64,000 bases of DNA. It comes from Streptomyces sp. NBC_00654 (lineage in GTDB: Bacteria > Actinomycetota > Actinomycetes > Streptomycetales > Streptomycetaceae). Below, piece after piece: positions 11,259-20,634 of the stretch. The position numbers and the translations under genes were made by a program. Numbering within the stretch: the stretch's first letter is position 1; each line of letters starts with the position of its first letter. The notes below the pieces were generated by a model. The model was not told where the DNA came from, ran no database searches, and worked only from the letters and a program-made list of their open reading frames with translations. The stretch is from assembly GCF_026341775.1 (NCBI RefSeq), contig NZ_JAPEOB010000001.1, forward strand, positions 3,596,001 through 3,660,000. The letters are read 5' to 3'.

Positions 11259-12164
11259 GTGGCCGGGCGATGCCGGGTGATCGTTGTCTGCGGACACGAG
11301 GCCGCGTACGGGCGGGCCGTGGCGGACCTGACGGGTCCGGACGTGACCGTGGTGCCCGGCGGACGGGAGCTGTTCCGGTGTCTTGCGGAGCTGGGCCGCC
11401 GGGGGGAGGAGAGCTGTGTCGTACCGATGACGCTCGGGCGCGACCCCGAACTCGTCGCCGACACCGCCCGTACGCTCCGGGCGCTGCCCGCGAAGGACCG
11501 GGCGGGGACGGTCCTGGCCGAACCGTTCGGCACCGCGCAGCACCTCGTCGGCTGGCTGCGGGCCGCCGCGGGCCGGGTACCGGCCTCCGACGCGCTGCTC
11601 GTCACGGCACCTTCCGGGGATCCGTTCGAGGACGCCGAGCTGTACCGGGTCGCGAGTCTCGTGCGGCGCTACGGGAACCACCCGCTGGTCGAGGTGGCGT
11701 TCACCGGCGGTGACCCCGATCCCGCGCAGGGGGTGCGGCGCTGTCTGCTGCTGGGCGCCGCCCGGGTGGTGGTGCTGCCGGCGGCGTTCGCGGTGCCCGG
11801 GGTCCCGGAGGTGCCGGGCGCCCGGGTCACCGTCGCCGGCCCGCCGGTGTCGCGCTCCGCCCTGCTGCGGGTGCTCGCCGAACGGGTCTTTGACGCCCTG
11901 CGCCGACGCGAGCACGGCGACGACGGGATCGCCGCCGGACTGGGCGCCGCCGACCACCACGGCCACCACCACACCCACCCACCGGGCGAGGGCCACGAGC
12001 ACGGCCACGAGCACGGCCACGAGCACGGTCAGGCACCCGGCCACAGCCATGGTCACGTCCATGTCCCCGCCCACGGCGGGGGCCGGCACGACGACAGCCA
12101 CGAGCACCCGCATCAGCACCCGCACGCCCCCGGCGCGGGACACGTTCTCAGGAGCTCCGCATGA
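11259..12164 (+). CDS. CbiX/sirohydrochlorin-chelatase-like protein with His-rich tail (putative nickel protein)
   Basis: The 301-aa protein begins with a CbiX-type class II chelatase fold in two halves ([20 protein letters not shown]; then [38 protein letters not shown]). It ends in a tail of about 65 residues with roughly two dozen histidines in HE/HG repeats (about 230-295). The first chelatase-type histidine (H13) is kept, but the position expected for the second (G-x-H in CbiX) reads G-R-D. The gene lies between ureA and ureB, starts 5 bp after ureA, and its stop overlaps the ureB start by 4 bp, so it is co-translated with urease. No ureE is present. By analogy with His-rich UreE and HypB, nickel storage or delivery is a reasonable inference; cobalt chelation for cobalamin is less likely here. 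GTG 11277 is an alternative start. Confidence 0.85.
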   Translation: MAGRCRVIVVCGHEAAYGRAVADLTGPDVTVVPGGRELFRCLAELGRRGEESCVVPMTLGRDPELVADTARTLRALPAKDRAGTVLAEPFGTAQHLVGWLRAAAGRVPASDALLVTAPSGDPFEDAELYRVASLVRRYGNHPLVEVAFTGGDPDPAQGVRRCLLLGAARVVVLPAAFAVPGVPEVPGARVTVAGPPVSRSALLRVLAERVFDALRRREHGDDGIAAGLGAADHHGHHHTHPPGEGHEHGHEHGHEHGQAPGHSHGHVHVPAHGGGRHDDSHEHPHQHPHAPGAGHVLRSSA

Positions 12165-12781
12165 CGTTCCGTCAGAAATACATCTACGGCAAGGACCCCG
12201 TCGAGATCAACGCGGGCCGCCGCACGGTGACGCTCACCGTCAGCAATACCGGCGACCGCGCGGTCCAGGTCGGCTCGCACTACCACTTCTTCGAGGTGAA
12301 CTCCGCGCTGTCCTTCGACCGCCAGCAGGCGCTCGGCATGCACCTCAACATCCCGGCAGGCACCTCCGTACGCATCGAACCCGGCGGCACGCGCGAGGTC
12401 GAACTCTGCGCCTATGCCGGAACGGGCCGGCTCGTCGGCTTCAGCGGACTGCTCAACGGCAGCCTCGCCTCCCACCCCGCGAAGGTCGAGGCCGTGCGCA
12501 AGGCCATCGAGCAGGGCTTCCAGGGCGCCGAACAGCCCCCGAAGGCCGCGGTGGCGCCCCGCGCGAAGAGCCCGCGCAAGAACGCGAGCCCGAAGACCAC
12601 GACCGGTGCCAAGAACGCGAAGGCCACGCCCGGCACCAGGAGCGTGAAGGCCGCTCCGAGCGCCAGGAGCGCGAAGGCCGCGGCAGGTGCCAAGGGCGGG
12701 AAGGCCGCCGCGGGCGCCAAGAACGCGAAATCCACGACCGGCGCCAAGAGCGCGAAGACCAAGAAGAAGGGTTCGCGCTGA
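12161..12781 (+). CDS. ureB: urease subunit beta with Lys/Ala-rich extension
   Basis: Residues 1 to about 105 are a standard UreB domain ([60 protein letters not shown]). The remaining roughly 100 residues are an extension absent from ordinary UreB proteins of about 102 aa. It is rich in Lys, Ala, Gly, Ser and Thr and built from degenerate repeats such as [10 protein letters not shown] and [13 protein letters not shown], ending in TKKKGSR. Such tails resemble the basic tails of histone-like proteins; its role here is unknown. The start overlaps the upstream gene by 4 bp and the stop overlaps ureC by 1 bp, so stoichiometric coupled translation is expected. Confidence 0.95.
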   Translation: MTFRQKYIYGKDPVEINAGRRTVTLTVSNTGDRAVQVGSHYHFFEVNSALSFDRQQALGMHLNIPAGTSVRIEPGGTREVELCAYAGTGRLVGFSGLLNGSLASHPAKVEAVRKAIEQGFQGAEQPPKAAVAPRAKSPRKNASPKTTTGAKNAKATPGTRSVKAAPSARSAKAAAGAKGGKAAAGAKNAKSTTGAKSAKTKKKGSR

Positions 12782-14505
12782 TGCCCATCCTGCCCCGCAA
12801 GCAGTACACCGACATGTTCGGCCCGACGGTCGGTGACCGGTTCCACCTCGCCGACACCAACCTCGTCGTCGAGGTCGAGAAGGACTTCAGCGAGGGCCAG
12901 TACGGCGACGAGGTCCTCTACGGCGGCGGAAAGACCATGCGTGACGGCATGGCGGCCTCCCCGCAGGCGACCAGCGGCCAGGGCGCGCTGGACACCGTCA
13001 TCACCAATGTCGTGGTCATCGACCCCATGGTGGGCGTCGTCAAGTGCGACATCGGGATCAAGAACGGGATGATCGCCGGGATCGGCAAGTCCGGCAATCC
13101 GCAGACGCAGAACAACGTCGACCCGAACCTGGTCATCGGCCCGGGTACCGAGGCCATCGCGGGCGAGCACCTCATCGCCACCGCCGGGGCCATCGACAGC
13201 CACGTCCACCTGATCGCCCCGCAGCAGGCCGAACAGGCGCTGACCAACGGCATCACCACCCTCATCGGCGGTGGTACCGGTCCCTCGGACGGCACCAACG
13301 GCACCACGTGCACCCCCGGTCCCTACAACATCGCCCGTTTCCTCCAGGCTGCCGAGGCCTGGCCGGTGAACCTGGGCATCATGGGCAAGGGGAACGGCAG
13401 TCTGCCGGAGGCCCTCGACGAGCAGATCGAGGCCGGAGCCTGTGCCCTGAAGGTCCACGAGGACTGGGGTGCCACCCCGGCCGTCATCGACAACGCGCTC
13501 AATGTCGCGGACCGCTACGACGTCCAGGTGTCCATCCACACCGACAGCCTGAACGAGAGCGGCTTCTTCGAGGACACCCGCTCCGCGATCGACGGCCGCG
13601 CGATCCACACCTTCCACAGCGAGGGCGCGGGCGGCGGTCACGCCCCCGACATCATGCGAGTGGCCGGCGAGCCCAACATCCTGCCGTCCTCGACCAACCC
13701 GACGCTGCCCTACACCAAGAACTCCGTCGATGAACTCCTCGACATGGTCATGGTCTGTCACCACCTCAGCCATGACATCCCCGAGGACGTGTCCTTCGCC
13801 GACAGCCGGGTCCGCGCCGAGACGATCGCCGCCGAGTCGGTGCTCCACGACCTCGGCGTGATCAGCATGTTCTCCTCCGACTCCCAGGCCATGGGCCGGG
13901 TCGGTGAGTCGGTGACCCGCGCCTTCCAGACGGCGCACCACTGCAAGGACAAGCTGGGAATCCTGGAGGGCGACTCCGCCCGCAACGACAACCAGCGGGT
14001 CCTGCGCTATCTGGCGAAGGTCACCATCAACCCGGCCATCGCCACCGGTATCGCCGACCATGTGGGCTCCCTGGAGAAGGGGAAGATCGCCGACATCGTG
14101 CTCTGGCCCATCCACTCCTTCGGCGCCAAGCCGAAGATGGTCATCAAGGGCGGCATCATCTCCTGGGCGCAGATGGGCGACCCGAACGCCTCACTGCCCA
14201 CTCCGCAGCCGGTCATCTACCGTCCGATGTTCGGGCAGTTCGGCAAGGCGCTGCCGGCCACCCATGTCACCTTCATGTCGCAGGCGGGCATCGCCGCGGG
14301 CGTCCCGGCGGAACTCGGCCTGGACCGCACGATCCTGCCGGTGCGCGGTACCCGCACGATCGGCAAGCACAACATGGTGCGCAACAACGCGCTGCCGGAC
14401 ATCCAGGTGGACCCGGAGACCTTCAAGGTCACCCTCGACGGCAAGGTCGCGACGATCGACCCGGCCGAGGAACTGCCCCTCAACCACCTGTTCTTCCTGG
14501 TCTAG
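12781..14505 (+). CDS. ureC: urease subunit alpha
   Basis: This 574-aa catalytic subunit is of typical length. The nickel ligands are visible: the HxH pair in [13 protein letters not shown], the carbamylated lysine in [10 protein letters not shown], the histidine in [13 protein letters not shown], the histidine in [15 protein letters not shown], and the aspartate in [10 protein letters not shown]. The mobile flap motif [14 protein letters not shown] with its general-acid histidine is also intact. The enzyme is therefore probably active. Maturation needs UreD, UreF and UreG, encoded immediately downstream, and a nickel supply for which only the CbiX-like gene is a local candidate. The start overlaps the ureB stop by one base. 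Confidence 0.98.
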   Translation: MPILPRKQYTDMFGPTVGDRFHLADTNLVVEVEKDFSEGQYGDEVLYGGGKTMRDGMAASPQATSGQGALDTVITNVVVIDPMVGVVKCDIGIKNGMIAGIGKSGNPQTQNNVDPNLVIGPGTEAIAGEHLIATAGAIDSHVHLIAPQQAEQALTNGITTLIGGGTGPSDGTNGTTCTPGPYNIARFLQAAEAWPVNLGIMGKGNGSLPEALDEQIEAGACALKVHEDWGATPAVIDNALNVADRYDVQVSIHTDSLNESGFFEDTRSAIDGRAIHTFHSEGAGGGHAPDIMRVAGEPNILPSSTNPTLPYTKNSVDELLDMVMVCHHLSHDIPEDVSFADSRVRAETIAAESVLHDLGVISMFSSDSQAMGRVGESVTRAFQTAHHCKDKLGILEGDSARNDNQRVLRYLAKVTINPAIATGIADHVGSLEKGKIADIVLWPIHSFGAKPKMVIKGGIISWAQMGDPNASLPTPQPVIYRPMFGQFGKALPATHVTFMSQAGIAAGVPAELGLDRTILPVRGTRTIGKHNMVRNNALPDIQVDPETFKVTLDGKVATIDPAEELPLNHLFFLV

Positions 14506-14519
14506 GGCCTGAAACCCCG

Positions 14520-15296
14520 ATGTACCTCAACGAGCGCGAGCATCCCGGCCGCCCGGCCGCCCCGGCACCGCCACCCGTGGTGCCGCCGGCCGGGCCCGCC
14601 GGGACCGGACCGGACCTCGCGGCGCTGCTGACCGGTCTCCAGCTGACCGATTCGGCCTTCCCGAGCGGCTTCTACACGCTGTCCCACAGCCTGGAGGGAT
14701 ACGCCCACGCGGGGGCCGTCGACGCCGCCACCCTGCCGTCGCTGCTGGAGGACCTGCTGGTGCACGGCGTCGGTCCGGCGGACGCCACCGCCCTCGCCCT
14801 CGCCCACCGGGCCGCGGCGTCGGGCGACCTGGACGCGGTGGCGGACATCGACGAGCATCTGTTCGCCACCAAACTGGGCCGGGAGATGCGCCAGGCGTCC
14901 ACCCGGACCGGGCGGCAGCTCCTCGACCTGGGGGCGGAGGTCTTCGACCGGCCGTCGATCACCGCCTACTTCGACCGGGTCCGGCGCCGGGAGGCGCCCG
15001 GCACCCAGGCGGTCGCCGCCGGGGTCATCTACGCCGCGACCGGGGTCCCGGTCCGCCAGGCCGTCGCGGCCGACCTGTTCGCGTTCTGCGCCAGCTTCGC
15101 CGGTGCGGCCCTGCGGCTCAGGCTGACCGACCACCGGAAGGCCCAGACCCTGCTGCGGGGAGCCGCACCCGTCATCGAGCGTGTCGTCGAAGAGGCGCTG
15201 CGGCGCGAACTCGCCGATGTCGGCGCCACCGTCTTCGCCTCCGACGTCATGTCGGGCCGCCACGAACGCGCCGAGGCGCGCCTCTTCGCCAGCTGA
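14520..15296 (+). CDS. ureF: urease accessory protein UreF
   Basis: The 258-aa helical protein is of the UreF family (LTGLQLTDSAFPSGFYTLSH, SLEGYAHAGAVDA, FAFCASFAGAALRLRLTDH). UreF bridges UreD and the GTPase UreG in the complex that inserts nickel into urease and is thought to gate GTP hydrolysis. The first 35 residues are a Pro/Ala-rich extension. The gene begins 14 bp after ureC and precedes ureG. Order C-F-G-D is the usual Streptomyces arrangement. Confidence 0.95.
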   Translation: MYLNEREHPGRPAAPAPPPVVPPAGPAGTGPDLAALLTGLQLTDSAFPSGFYTLSHSLEGYAHAGAVDAATLPSLLEDLLVHGVGPADATALALAHRAAASGDLDAVADIDEHLFATKLGREMRQASTRTGRQLLDLGAEVFDRPSITAYFDRVRRREAPGTQAVAAGVIYAATGVPVRQAVAADLFAFCASFAGAALRLRLTDHRKAQTLLRGAAPVIERVVEEALRRELADVGATVFASDVMSGRHERAEARLFAS

Positions 15297-15325
15297 CCAT
15301 CCACCCCACCGGACAAGGGAGCACC

Positions 15326-15946
15326 ATGGACGACAACGTACTGAGGGTCGGCGTCGGCGGACCGGTCGGCTCGGGCAAGACCGCCCTCATCGAGGCGCTG
15401 GTGCCCGTGCTCATCGCCCGGGGCCACCGTCCCTCCGTCATCACCAATGACATCTACACCCAGGAGGACGCCCAGCACATCCGCCGCACGCTCGACGGGA
15501 TCCTGGAACCGGAGCGGGTGGTCGGTGTCGAGACGGGCGCCTGTCCGCACACGGCCGTCCGCGACGACCCGACGATGAATCTGGCGGCGGGTGCCGAGAT
15601 GCTGGAGCGGTTCCCGGACACCGACACGCTGTTGTACGAGTCCGGCGGCGACAACCTCACACTGACGTTCAGCCCGGCCCTCGTCGATCTCTTCCTGTTC
15701 GTCCTGGACACCGCCGAGGGCGAGAAGATGCCGCGTAAGCGGGGCCCCGGTATCACCGATTCCGATCTGCTCGTCATCAACAAGATCGATATCGCGAAGT
15801 ATGTGCGCACGGACATCGGGATCATGGAGTCCGACGCCCACCGGGTCCGTGACAACCGCCCCGTCGTCCTCACCGACTGTCTCACCGGCATCGGTATCGA
15901 GGACATCGCGGGCTATCTGGAATCCCGCCGCAAGGTGCTGATCTGA
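15326..15946 (+). CDS. ureG: urease accessory GTPase UreG
   Basis: The 206-aa SIMIBI-class GTPase has a P-loop (GVGGPVGSGKTALIEAL), the switch region with the metal-binding CPH motif (GVETGACPHTAVRDDP), the ESGGDNL motif and the guanine-specificity NKID (INKIDIAKYV). UreG carries nickel and couples GTP hydrolysis to its delivery into apo-urease. It lacks the N-terminal His-rich extension seen in some plant and actinobacterial UreG proteins, so metal storage must be elsewhere; the His-rich CbiX-like protein of the same operon is a candidate. An AAGGGAGCACC sequence supports the ATG. Confidence 0.97.
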   Translation: MDDNVLRVGVGGPVGSGKTALIEALVPVLIARGHRPSVITNDIYTQEDAQHIRRTLDGILEPERVVGVETGACPHTAVRDDPTMNLAAGAEMLERFPDTDTLLYESGGDNLTLTFSPALVDLFLFVLDTAEGEKMPRKRGPGITDSDLLVINKIDIAKYVRTDIGIMESDAHRVRDNRPVVLTDCLTGIGIEDIAGYLESRRKVLI

Positions 15947-15947
15947 C

Positions 15948-16928
15948 ATGCCGCCCGCCCCCGTACCCCCCATGGCGCCGCGGTCCGCCACGGACCGGCT
16001 CGCGCCGGGGTACTACACGGCGGCGCGCGTCCCCCCGGAGGTGGGGGAGCTGGCGTCCCTGCCCGATACGCTCGCCCCCGGCTCACCGGCGAAGGTCGGC
16101 ATCCTGGACCTGGGCTTCGCCGTCCGGGGCGGGCGCACGGAGCTGGTCGAGCGCTACCAGAAGACGCCGTTGCAGATCATGCGGCCGTTGTGGATCGATC
16201 CGGCGCTGCCCGGGATGAGTTACGTGTATCTGATGGCCACCGGCGGCGGGATCGCCCAGGCCGACCGCTACCGGATGGACTTCCGCTGCGGCCCCGGCAC
16301 CCAGGTGCATCTGACCACCCAGGCGGCGAGCAAGATCTTCCGGATGGAGCACGACTACGCGAGCCAGCGCGTGCACATCACGGCGGCGGAGGGCTCCTAC
16401 GTCGAATACCTCCCCGACCCGCTGATCCCGTTCAGGGACGCCCGGTTCTACCAGCACACCGACGTGACCGTCGCGCCCGGTGCCACCGTCGTCCTCGGCG
16501 ACACCGTCACCGCCGGGCGGCTCGCCCGCGGCGAGCGTCACGACTACCGGGTGCTCGCCACGGACCTGCGCATCCGCCGCCCCGACGGCACCCTGCTGGC
16601 CATCGACACCCTGCGGCTGGCGCCGGGCGGCGGCCGGGGCCGGGCGGAGGTCCTGGGGCCCGGGGTGTTCGCCGGGCACGATCATGTGGCCTCGCTCTAT
16701 GTCGTCACCGACCGCAGACCCGCGGCCGAGGTCGCCGACACCCTGCACCACGCACTGGCGGAACGCGGACTGCTGTACGGCGTCAGCGTGCTGCCGCGGG
16801 AGTGCGGCGCCTGGGTACGGCTCCTCGACGACAGCCCGGTCCGGGTCGCCGCCGCGAAGGACGCCGCCTGGGACGCCGTACGCCGTCTGCTCACCGGCCA
16901 CCCGGCCCCCGACCTGCGTAAAGCCTAG
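15948..16928 (+). CDS. ureD: urease accessory protein UreD (UreH)
   Basis: The 326-aa protein matches the UreD family in length and motifs (KVGILDLGFAVRGGRTELVE, YQKTPLQIMRPLWIDP, VHLTTQAASKIFRME, VEYLPDPLIPFRDARF). UreD is the scaffold that binds apo-urease and forms the nickel-transfer complex with UreF and UreG. The gene starts one base after the ureG stop region and is the last accessory gene of the operon. An N-terminal extension of about 40 residues precedes the core. Confidence 0.94.
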   Translation: MPPAPVPPMAPRSATDRLAPGYYTAARVPPEVGELASLPDTLAPGSPAKVGILDLGFAVRGGRTELVERYQKTPLQIMRPLWIDPALPGMSYVYLMATGGGIAQADRYRMDFRCGPGTQVHLTTQAASKIFRMEHDYASQRVHITAAEGSYVEYLPDPLIPFRDARFYQHTDVTVAPGATVVLGDTVTAGRLARGERHDYRVLATDLRIRRPDGTLLAIDTLRLAPGGGRGRAEVLGPGVFAGHDHVASLYVVTDRRPAAEVADTLHHALAERGLLYGVSVLPRECGAWVRLLDDSPVRVAAAKDAAWDAVRRLLTGHPAPDLRKA

Positions 16929-16995
16929 TCCGTCTCCGGAAGAACCCGCCCGGCCCACGAACGCTCCCACCCCCTCCCCCACGAGGTGTCCCTCG

Positions 16996-18345
16996 ATGAT
17001 CACCGCCCCCGCGCCGATGCCCCCCGCGTACGACTCCGGCGACACCGCCTGGCTGCTCGCCTCCACCGCGATGGTGCTGCTGATGACGCCGGGACTGGCG
17101 TTCTTCTACGGCGGTATGGTGCGCACCAAACACATCCTGATGATGATCAAGATGAGTTTCGCCGCGCTCGCCTTCGGCACCATCGTCTGGTGGGTGATCG
17201 GCTACACACTCGCCTTCGGCCCCGATGTCGGAGGAGCGGGAGTGATCGGCGATCTCGACCATGTGTTCATGCGCGGGATCGAACTGAACACCCTCACCGG
17301 TCACATCCCCACGTACGTCTACAGCACCTTCCAGATGGGCTTCGCCATCATCACCGTCGCGCTGATCAGCGGCTCGATCGCCGACCGCGCCACGATGAAG
17401 GGCTGGCTCGTCTTCGTCGTCCTGTGGCTGCTCATCGTCTACATCCCGGTCGCGCACTGGGTGTTCGACCAGGACGGCTGGATCGTGAAGCATCTGGGGG
17501 CACTCGACTTCGCCGGCGGTCTGCCGGTGGAGCTGAATTCCGGTGTCGCGGGGCTCGCGGTGGCACTGGTACTGCGCGCACCGCGCGACTTCGCACGCCG
17601 CGAGGAGCAGCCGAACAACATCCCGCTCGTCGTCGTCGGTGTCGCACTCCTCTGGTTCGGGTGGTTCGGCTTCAACTCCGGCTCCGCGCTCTCCGACCAG
17701 GGCACCGCGGCGGCCGCCTTCCTGAACACCCAGCTCGGCGCGGCGGGTGCCATGGTCATTTGGCCGCTGGTGGAGAGGTGGCGCACCGGCCGGGTCACCA
17801 CCATGGGTGTCGTCTCCTCCGCCGTCGCGGGCATGGTCGCCATCACCCCGGCCTGCGGGGAGATCAACACCCTCGGAGCCGTCATCACCGGTCTGGTCGT
17901 CGGCGCCGTCTGCGCCTTCGCCATCACGCTGAAGTACCGCTTCGGCGTGGACGACACCCTGGACGTCGTCGGTGTGCACGGGGTGGGCGGTCTGATCGGT
18001 CTGATCATGGTCGGGCTGTTCGCCACCGCGCGGATCAGCGGCAAGGAGGGGCTGTTCTACGGCGGCGGCTGGGGGCTGCTGGGCAAGCAGCTCGTCGCCA
18101 TCGTCTCGGTGATCGCGTTCTCCTTCGTCCTCACCTGGATCATCGCGAAGGCGGTGGACCTGACCGTCGGATTCCGTGCCCGCGACGAGTACGGCAGTGT
18201 GCCGGGCGAAGAGGTGGAGCGGGCCTACGACTTCCGGACCGCCGAGCGGCTGGGCGCGCTGGTCCAGGGCAGGGAAGGCACCAGCGACTCCGAACTCGTG
18301 GAGCAGATCGGCCGGTTGCTGAAGTCCCGCGAGGATGCCAAGTAG
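16996..18345 (+). CDS. ammonium transporter (Amt/MEP/Rh family)
   Basis: The 449-aa channel protein has eleven predicted helices and Amt signatures: DTAWLLASTAMVLLMTPGLA, FFYGGMVRTKHILMM, a periplasmic-vestibule segment, HWVFDQDGW, and GVHGVGGLIGLI with the second pore histidine. The C-terminal tail of about 70 residues after the last helix is Glu-rich and longer than in E. coli AmtB. It starts 67 bp after ureD on the same strand, so it is probably part of the urea operon and may recover ammonium leaking from urease. No glnK lies next to it; the main Streptomyces amtB-glnK-glnD locus is therefore elsewhere. Confidence 0.93.
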   Translation: MITAPAPMPPAYDSGDTAWLLASTAMVLLMTPGLAFFYGGMVRTKHILMMIKMSFAALAFGTIVWWVIGYTLAFGPDVGGAGVIGDLDHVFMRGIELNTLTGHIPTYVYSTFQMGFAIITVALISGSIADRATMKGWLVFVVLWLLIVYIPVAHWVFDQDGWIVKHLGALDFAGGLPVELNSGVAGLAVALVLRAPRDFARREEQPNNIPLVVVGVALLWFGWFGFNSGSALSDQGTAAAAFLNTQLGAAGAMVIWPLVERWRTGRVTTMGVVSSAVAGMVAITPACGEINTLGAVITGLVVGAVCAFAITLKYRFGVDDTLDVVGVHGVGGLIGLIMVGLFATARISGKEGLFYGGGWGLLGKQLVAIVSVIAFSFVLTWIIAKAVDLTVGFRARDEYGSVPGEEVERAYDFRTAERLGALVQGREGTSDSELVEQIGRLLKSREDAK

Positions 18346-18390
18346 CGCGGACGGCCGAGCGCCCGGAAGCGGGCGGCAGGGGACCGGGAG

Positions 18391-18429
18391 CGCGTGTCCG
18401 GGCCGGTGGCAGGCCCCGGCCCGGACGCG
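18391..18429 (+). terminator. hairpin after the ammonium transporter
   Basis: CGCGTGTCCGGGCCGG pairs with CCGGCCCGGACGCG (two unpaired bases, 9-nt loop), 45 bp after the end of the urea operon and before the convergent lipase-maturation-factor gene. Confidence 0.55.
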
Positions 18430-18557
18430 TCATGTCGTCGGCGACCGGATGACGCTCCTCGGGGACGACCGGCCGCTCAGCCGGCGCACCACGGGCGGCC
18501 CACTCGTGATCGATGTGCCCGCGGCGGCGCGCCGGACGGGGGAGCGCGCCTGGGTGT

Positions 18558-19994
18558 TCACGGTCGCCTGGTCGTCCTGCGCGGCACCGGCCGGGCCATC
18601 GGCCGCATGAACTCCCGTACGTAGGTCCGGTGCCACCAGCGTCCGGTGGCCCGCAGTTCGCGCCAGTCGGTGTACCGGTAGTGGTACACCCTGGCGCGGA
18701 CGTGCGCGGGCGGTGTGCCGGGGAACGGATTGTGCCGCAGCAGCCGGAGCGTGTCGCGGTCGTTCCTCAGGAGCCGCTCGGCGAACGGCCCGAACCACGG
18801 ACGGGCGTAGGCGGGGGAGAGGGCCGCGAACCACATCATCCAGTCGAGCCGCAGGTGATAGGGGGCGAACTGCCGTGCCGCACGGCGCGGATCGCCCGGC
18901 TTGCCGCGGAAGCCGTACTCCCGCCAGTGCGCCCCGTCGTGGGCGACCGGATCGGCCGTCCCCTCCACCACGACTTCGAGCCGGAGCCTGCTGATGCTGC
19001 CGAACGCCCCGTAGGTATTGACCAGATGCAGGGGATCGAAGGACCGGTTCATCACCTGACGGCGGGAGAGCAGATTGCGCGCCGGGCGGTAGCTGAGGAC
19101 CAGGATCAGCGCGGTGACCGCGATGACGGCCACCTCGTACCAGAGCGGCGGCGCCGACAGCGCGGGAGGCCGGCCGCCGATCGGACGCCAGTCGACCGCG
19201 GAGAGGGCGAGAGTGATCGTCAGCCAGTTCAGCCAGGCGAAGTTCCCGGACAGGACCAGCCACAGCTGGGTGATGACCATCAGCCCCGCGGCCGCGCTCG
19301 CCACCGGCTGCGGGGTGAACAGGAGGAAGGGGACCAGAAGCTGGGTGACATGGTTGGCGGCCGCCTCGACCCTGTGCACCGGTCTCGGCAGACGGTGGAA
19401 GAACCAGCTCAGCGGCCCCGGCATCGGCTGGGTCTCGTGGTGGAAGTCCAGACAGGTCAGCCGCCGCCAGCACGCGTCGCCCCGGATCTTGATGAGCCCG
19501 GCACCGAACTCCACCCGGAAGAGCAGCCAGCGCAGCAGCCACAGCACCAGCACCGGCGGCGTGGTGTCCCCGGTACCGAGAAAGACGGCGAGGAACCCCG
19601 TCTCCAGCAGCAGGGACTCCCAGCCGAAGCCGTACCAGACCTGGCCGACCTGGACGATCGACAGGTACAGCACCCATGGCAGAGCCCAGAGCAGCATCCC
19701 GCCCCACAGCGGAAGGTGTCCGTCGAGTCCGGCGATCAGGGCCACCGAGATGGCGCAGCCGCTCCAGGCGACGGCGGCGAAGAACCGGTCGGAGTAGTGG
19801 AGCCGGAAGAGACCGGGAGCCTCCCGCCAGTGAGTGCGCCGCAGCAGCTCCGGTACGGGCAGCATGCCGCGCTCGCCGATCAGCGCACGGAACTGGAGCG
19901 CGGCGGCGAGGAAGGCGACCAGATAGACCACGGCCAGTGCCCGCTGGAAGATCAGCCTGCTGAGCCAGTAGCCGTCTGCGGTGAACCACTCCAT
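18558..19994 (-). CDS. lipase maturation factor family protein
   Basis: The 478-aa polytopic membrane protein is a member of the LMF1/LMF2 family: about eight helices in the first 330 residues, then a soluble domain. Characteristic segments include VWYGFGWESLLLETGFLAVF, LLRWLLFRVEFGAGLIKIRG and, near the end, DWMMWFAALSPAYARPWF. In animals the family assists folding of secreted lipases in the ER; the bacterial role is not established. The gene starts 22 bp after the DUF1990 gene on the same strand, so the two probably form an operon controlled by the promoter and palindromes at 20581-20635. Confidence 0.9.
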   Translation of the reverse strand: MEWFTADGYWLSRLIFQRALAVVYLVAFLAAALQFRALIGERGMLPVPELLRRTHWREAPGLFRLHYSDRFFAAVAWSGCAISVALIAGLDGHLPLWGGMLLWALPWVLYLSIVQVGQVWYGFGWESLLLETGFLAVFLGTGDTTPPVLVLWLLRWLLFRVEFGAGLIKIRGDACWRRLTCLDFHHETQPMPGPLSWFFHRLPRPVHRVEAAANHVTQLLVPFLLFTPQPVASAAAGLMVITQLWLVLSGNFAWLNWLTITLALSAVDWRPIGGRPPALSAPPLWYEVAVIAVTALILVLSYRPARNLLSRRQVMNRSFDPLHLVNTYGAFGSISRLRLEVVVEGTADPVAHDGAHWREYGFRGKPGDPRRAARQFAPYHLRLDWMMWFAALSPAYARPWFGPFAERLLRNDRDTLRLLRHNPFPGTPPAHVRARVYHYRYTDWRELRATGRWWHRTYVREFMRPMARPVPRRTTRRP

Positions 19995-20016
19995 CCCTCC
20001 CAGTATCGGCCAGGGT

Positions 20017-20526
20017 TCAGCTCACGGCCACGATTCGGCGCAGGGTCCGGCCCAGCCTCCGCGCGTACCAGAGCTGTACGGGCGGCACGAGCGGCCCGGC
20101 GAGCCGGGCGTACCAGCTCGCCGGGCGGGAGAACGCCATGACCGTGAACCAGACCGTGCCGTCGTCCGCCAGATCCACCACGAAACACTCCTCGCCGCGT
20201 TCGGGATGCCGCTCCAGCGTCCCGTAGCCGAAGCCGGTGCGGTCCTTCTCGTACGCGGTCCAGACCACCTCGCACGGGGCGGTGAACCGGACGGGGCCGA
20301 GCCCCAGCGACACCTGGACGCCGCCGCCCGCCTCCGCCCGTGCCGCCGAGGCGTTCACCCGGGCGCCCGAGGTGCGGTGCATCCGCCACTCCGTGACCGC
20401 GGCGCCCGCGGCCCGGAAGTCGGACCGGCCCCGGCCCACCCGGGTGCGGTGGTGGAGATGGTGGTAGCCGCTCGGGAGCGGGCCGAGCCGGGTGGCCCCG
20501 ACCTCCGGGTAGGTGAACGTCGTCAT
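20017..20526 (-). CDS. DUF1990 domain-containing protein
   Basis: The 169-aa protein fits the DUF1990 family along its whole length (TYPEVGATRLGPLPSGYHHL, VVWTAYEKDRTGFGYGTLER, TVWFTVMAFSRPASWYARLA). The fold is thought to be a lipocalin/START-like beta barrel and the biochemical function is unknown. The ATG at 20526 is the only start giving the conserved N-terminus. Upstream lies a sigma-70-type promoter flanked by two matching palindromes, so the gene is probably repressor-controlled, and a lipase maturation factor gene follows within 22 bp. No regulator gene is adjacent. Confidence 0.85.
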   Translation of the reverse strand: MTTFTYPEVGATRLGPLPSGYHHLHHRTRVGRGRSDFRAAGAAVTEWRMHRTSGARVNASAARAEAGGGVQVSLGLGPVRFTAPCEVVWTAYEKDRTGFGYGTLERHPERGEECFVVDLADDGTVWFTVMAFSRPASWYARLAGPLVPPVQLWYARRLGRTLRRIVAVS

Positions 20527-20580
20527 GCGGTCCCGCCTTCCGGGTGGGCGGCGCCCCGGACACGGCGCCGGGCAGCCCCT

Positions 20581-20594
20581 TTGAACATGTTCAA
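20581..20594. promoter_or_regulatory. operator palindrome, proximal copy
   Basis: TTGAACATGTTCAA is a perfect 14-bp palindrome just downstream of the predicted start of transcription of the DUF1990 operon. It shares the TTGAAC-N2-GTTCAA frame with the copy at 20620, centre to centre 40 bp. Confidence 0.75.
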
Positions 20595-20605
20595 CAGCTG
20601 GGTCG

Positions 20606-20634
20606 AGAGTAGGGCTTTCCTTGAACGCGTTCAA
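20606..20634 (-). promoter_or_regulatory. sigma-70-type promoter of the DUF1990 operon
   Basis: On the minus strand TTGAAC (20634-20629) and TACTCT (20611-20606) are separated by exactly 17 bp. The -35 box is half of the distal palindrome, so a repressor bound there would block RNA polymerase. Confidence 0.65.

Noticed and set aside
11985..12125. Short tandem CACGAGCACGGC-like repeats resembling a repeat array
   Set aside because: They are in-frame codons for the His-rich tail of the CbiX-like protein, with no spacers of CRISPR type.
12412..14115. Long minus-strand open frame opposite ureB and ureC
   Set aside because: No family motif, no ribosome site, fully explained by the codon bias of ureC.
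18430..19989. Alternative minus-strand frame of 519 codons over the lipase maturation factor gene
   Set aside because: The 478-aa frame has clear membrane helices and family motifs; the other is an Arg/Gly/Ala-rich shadow.
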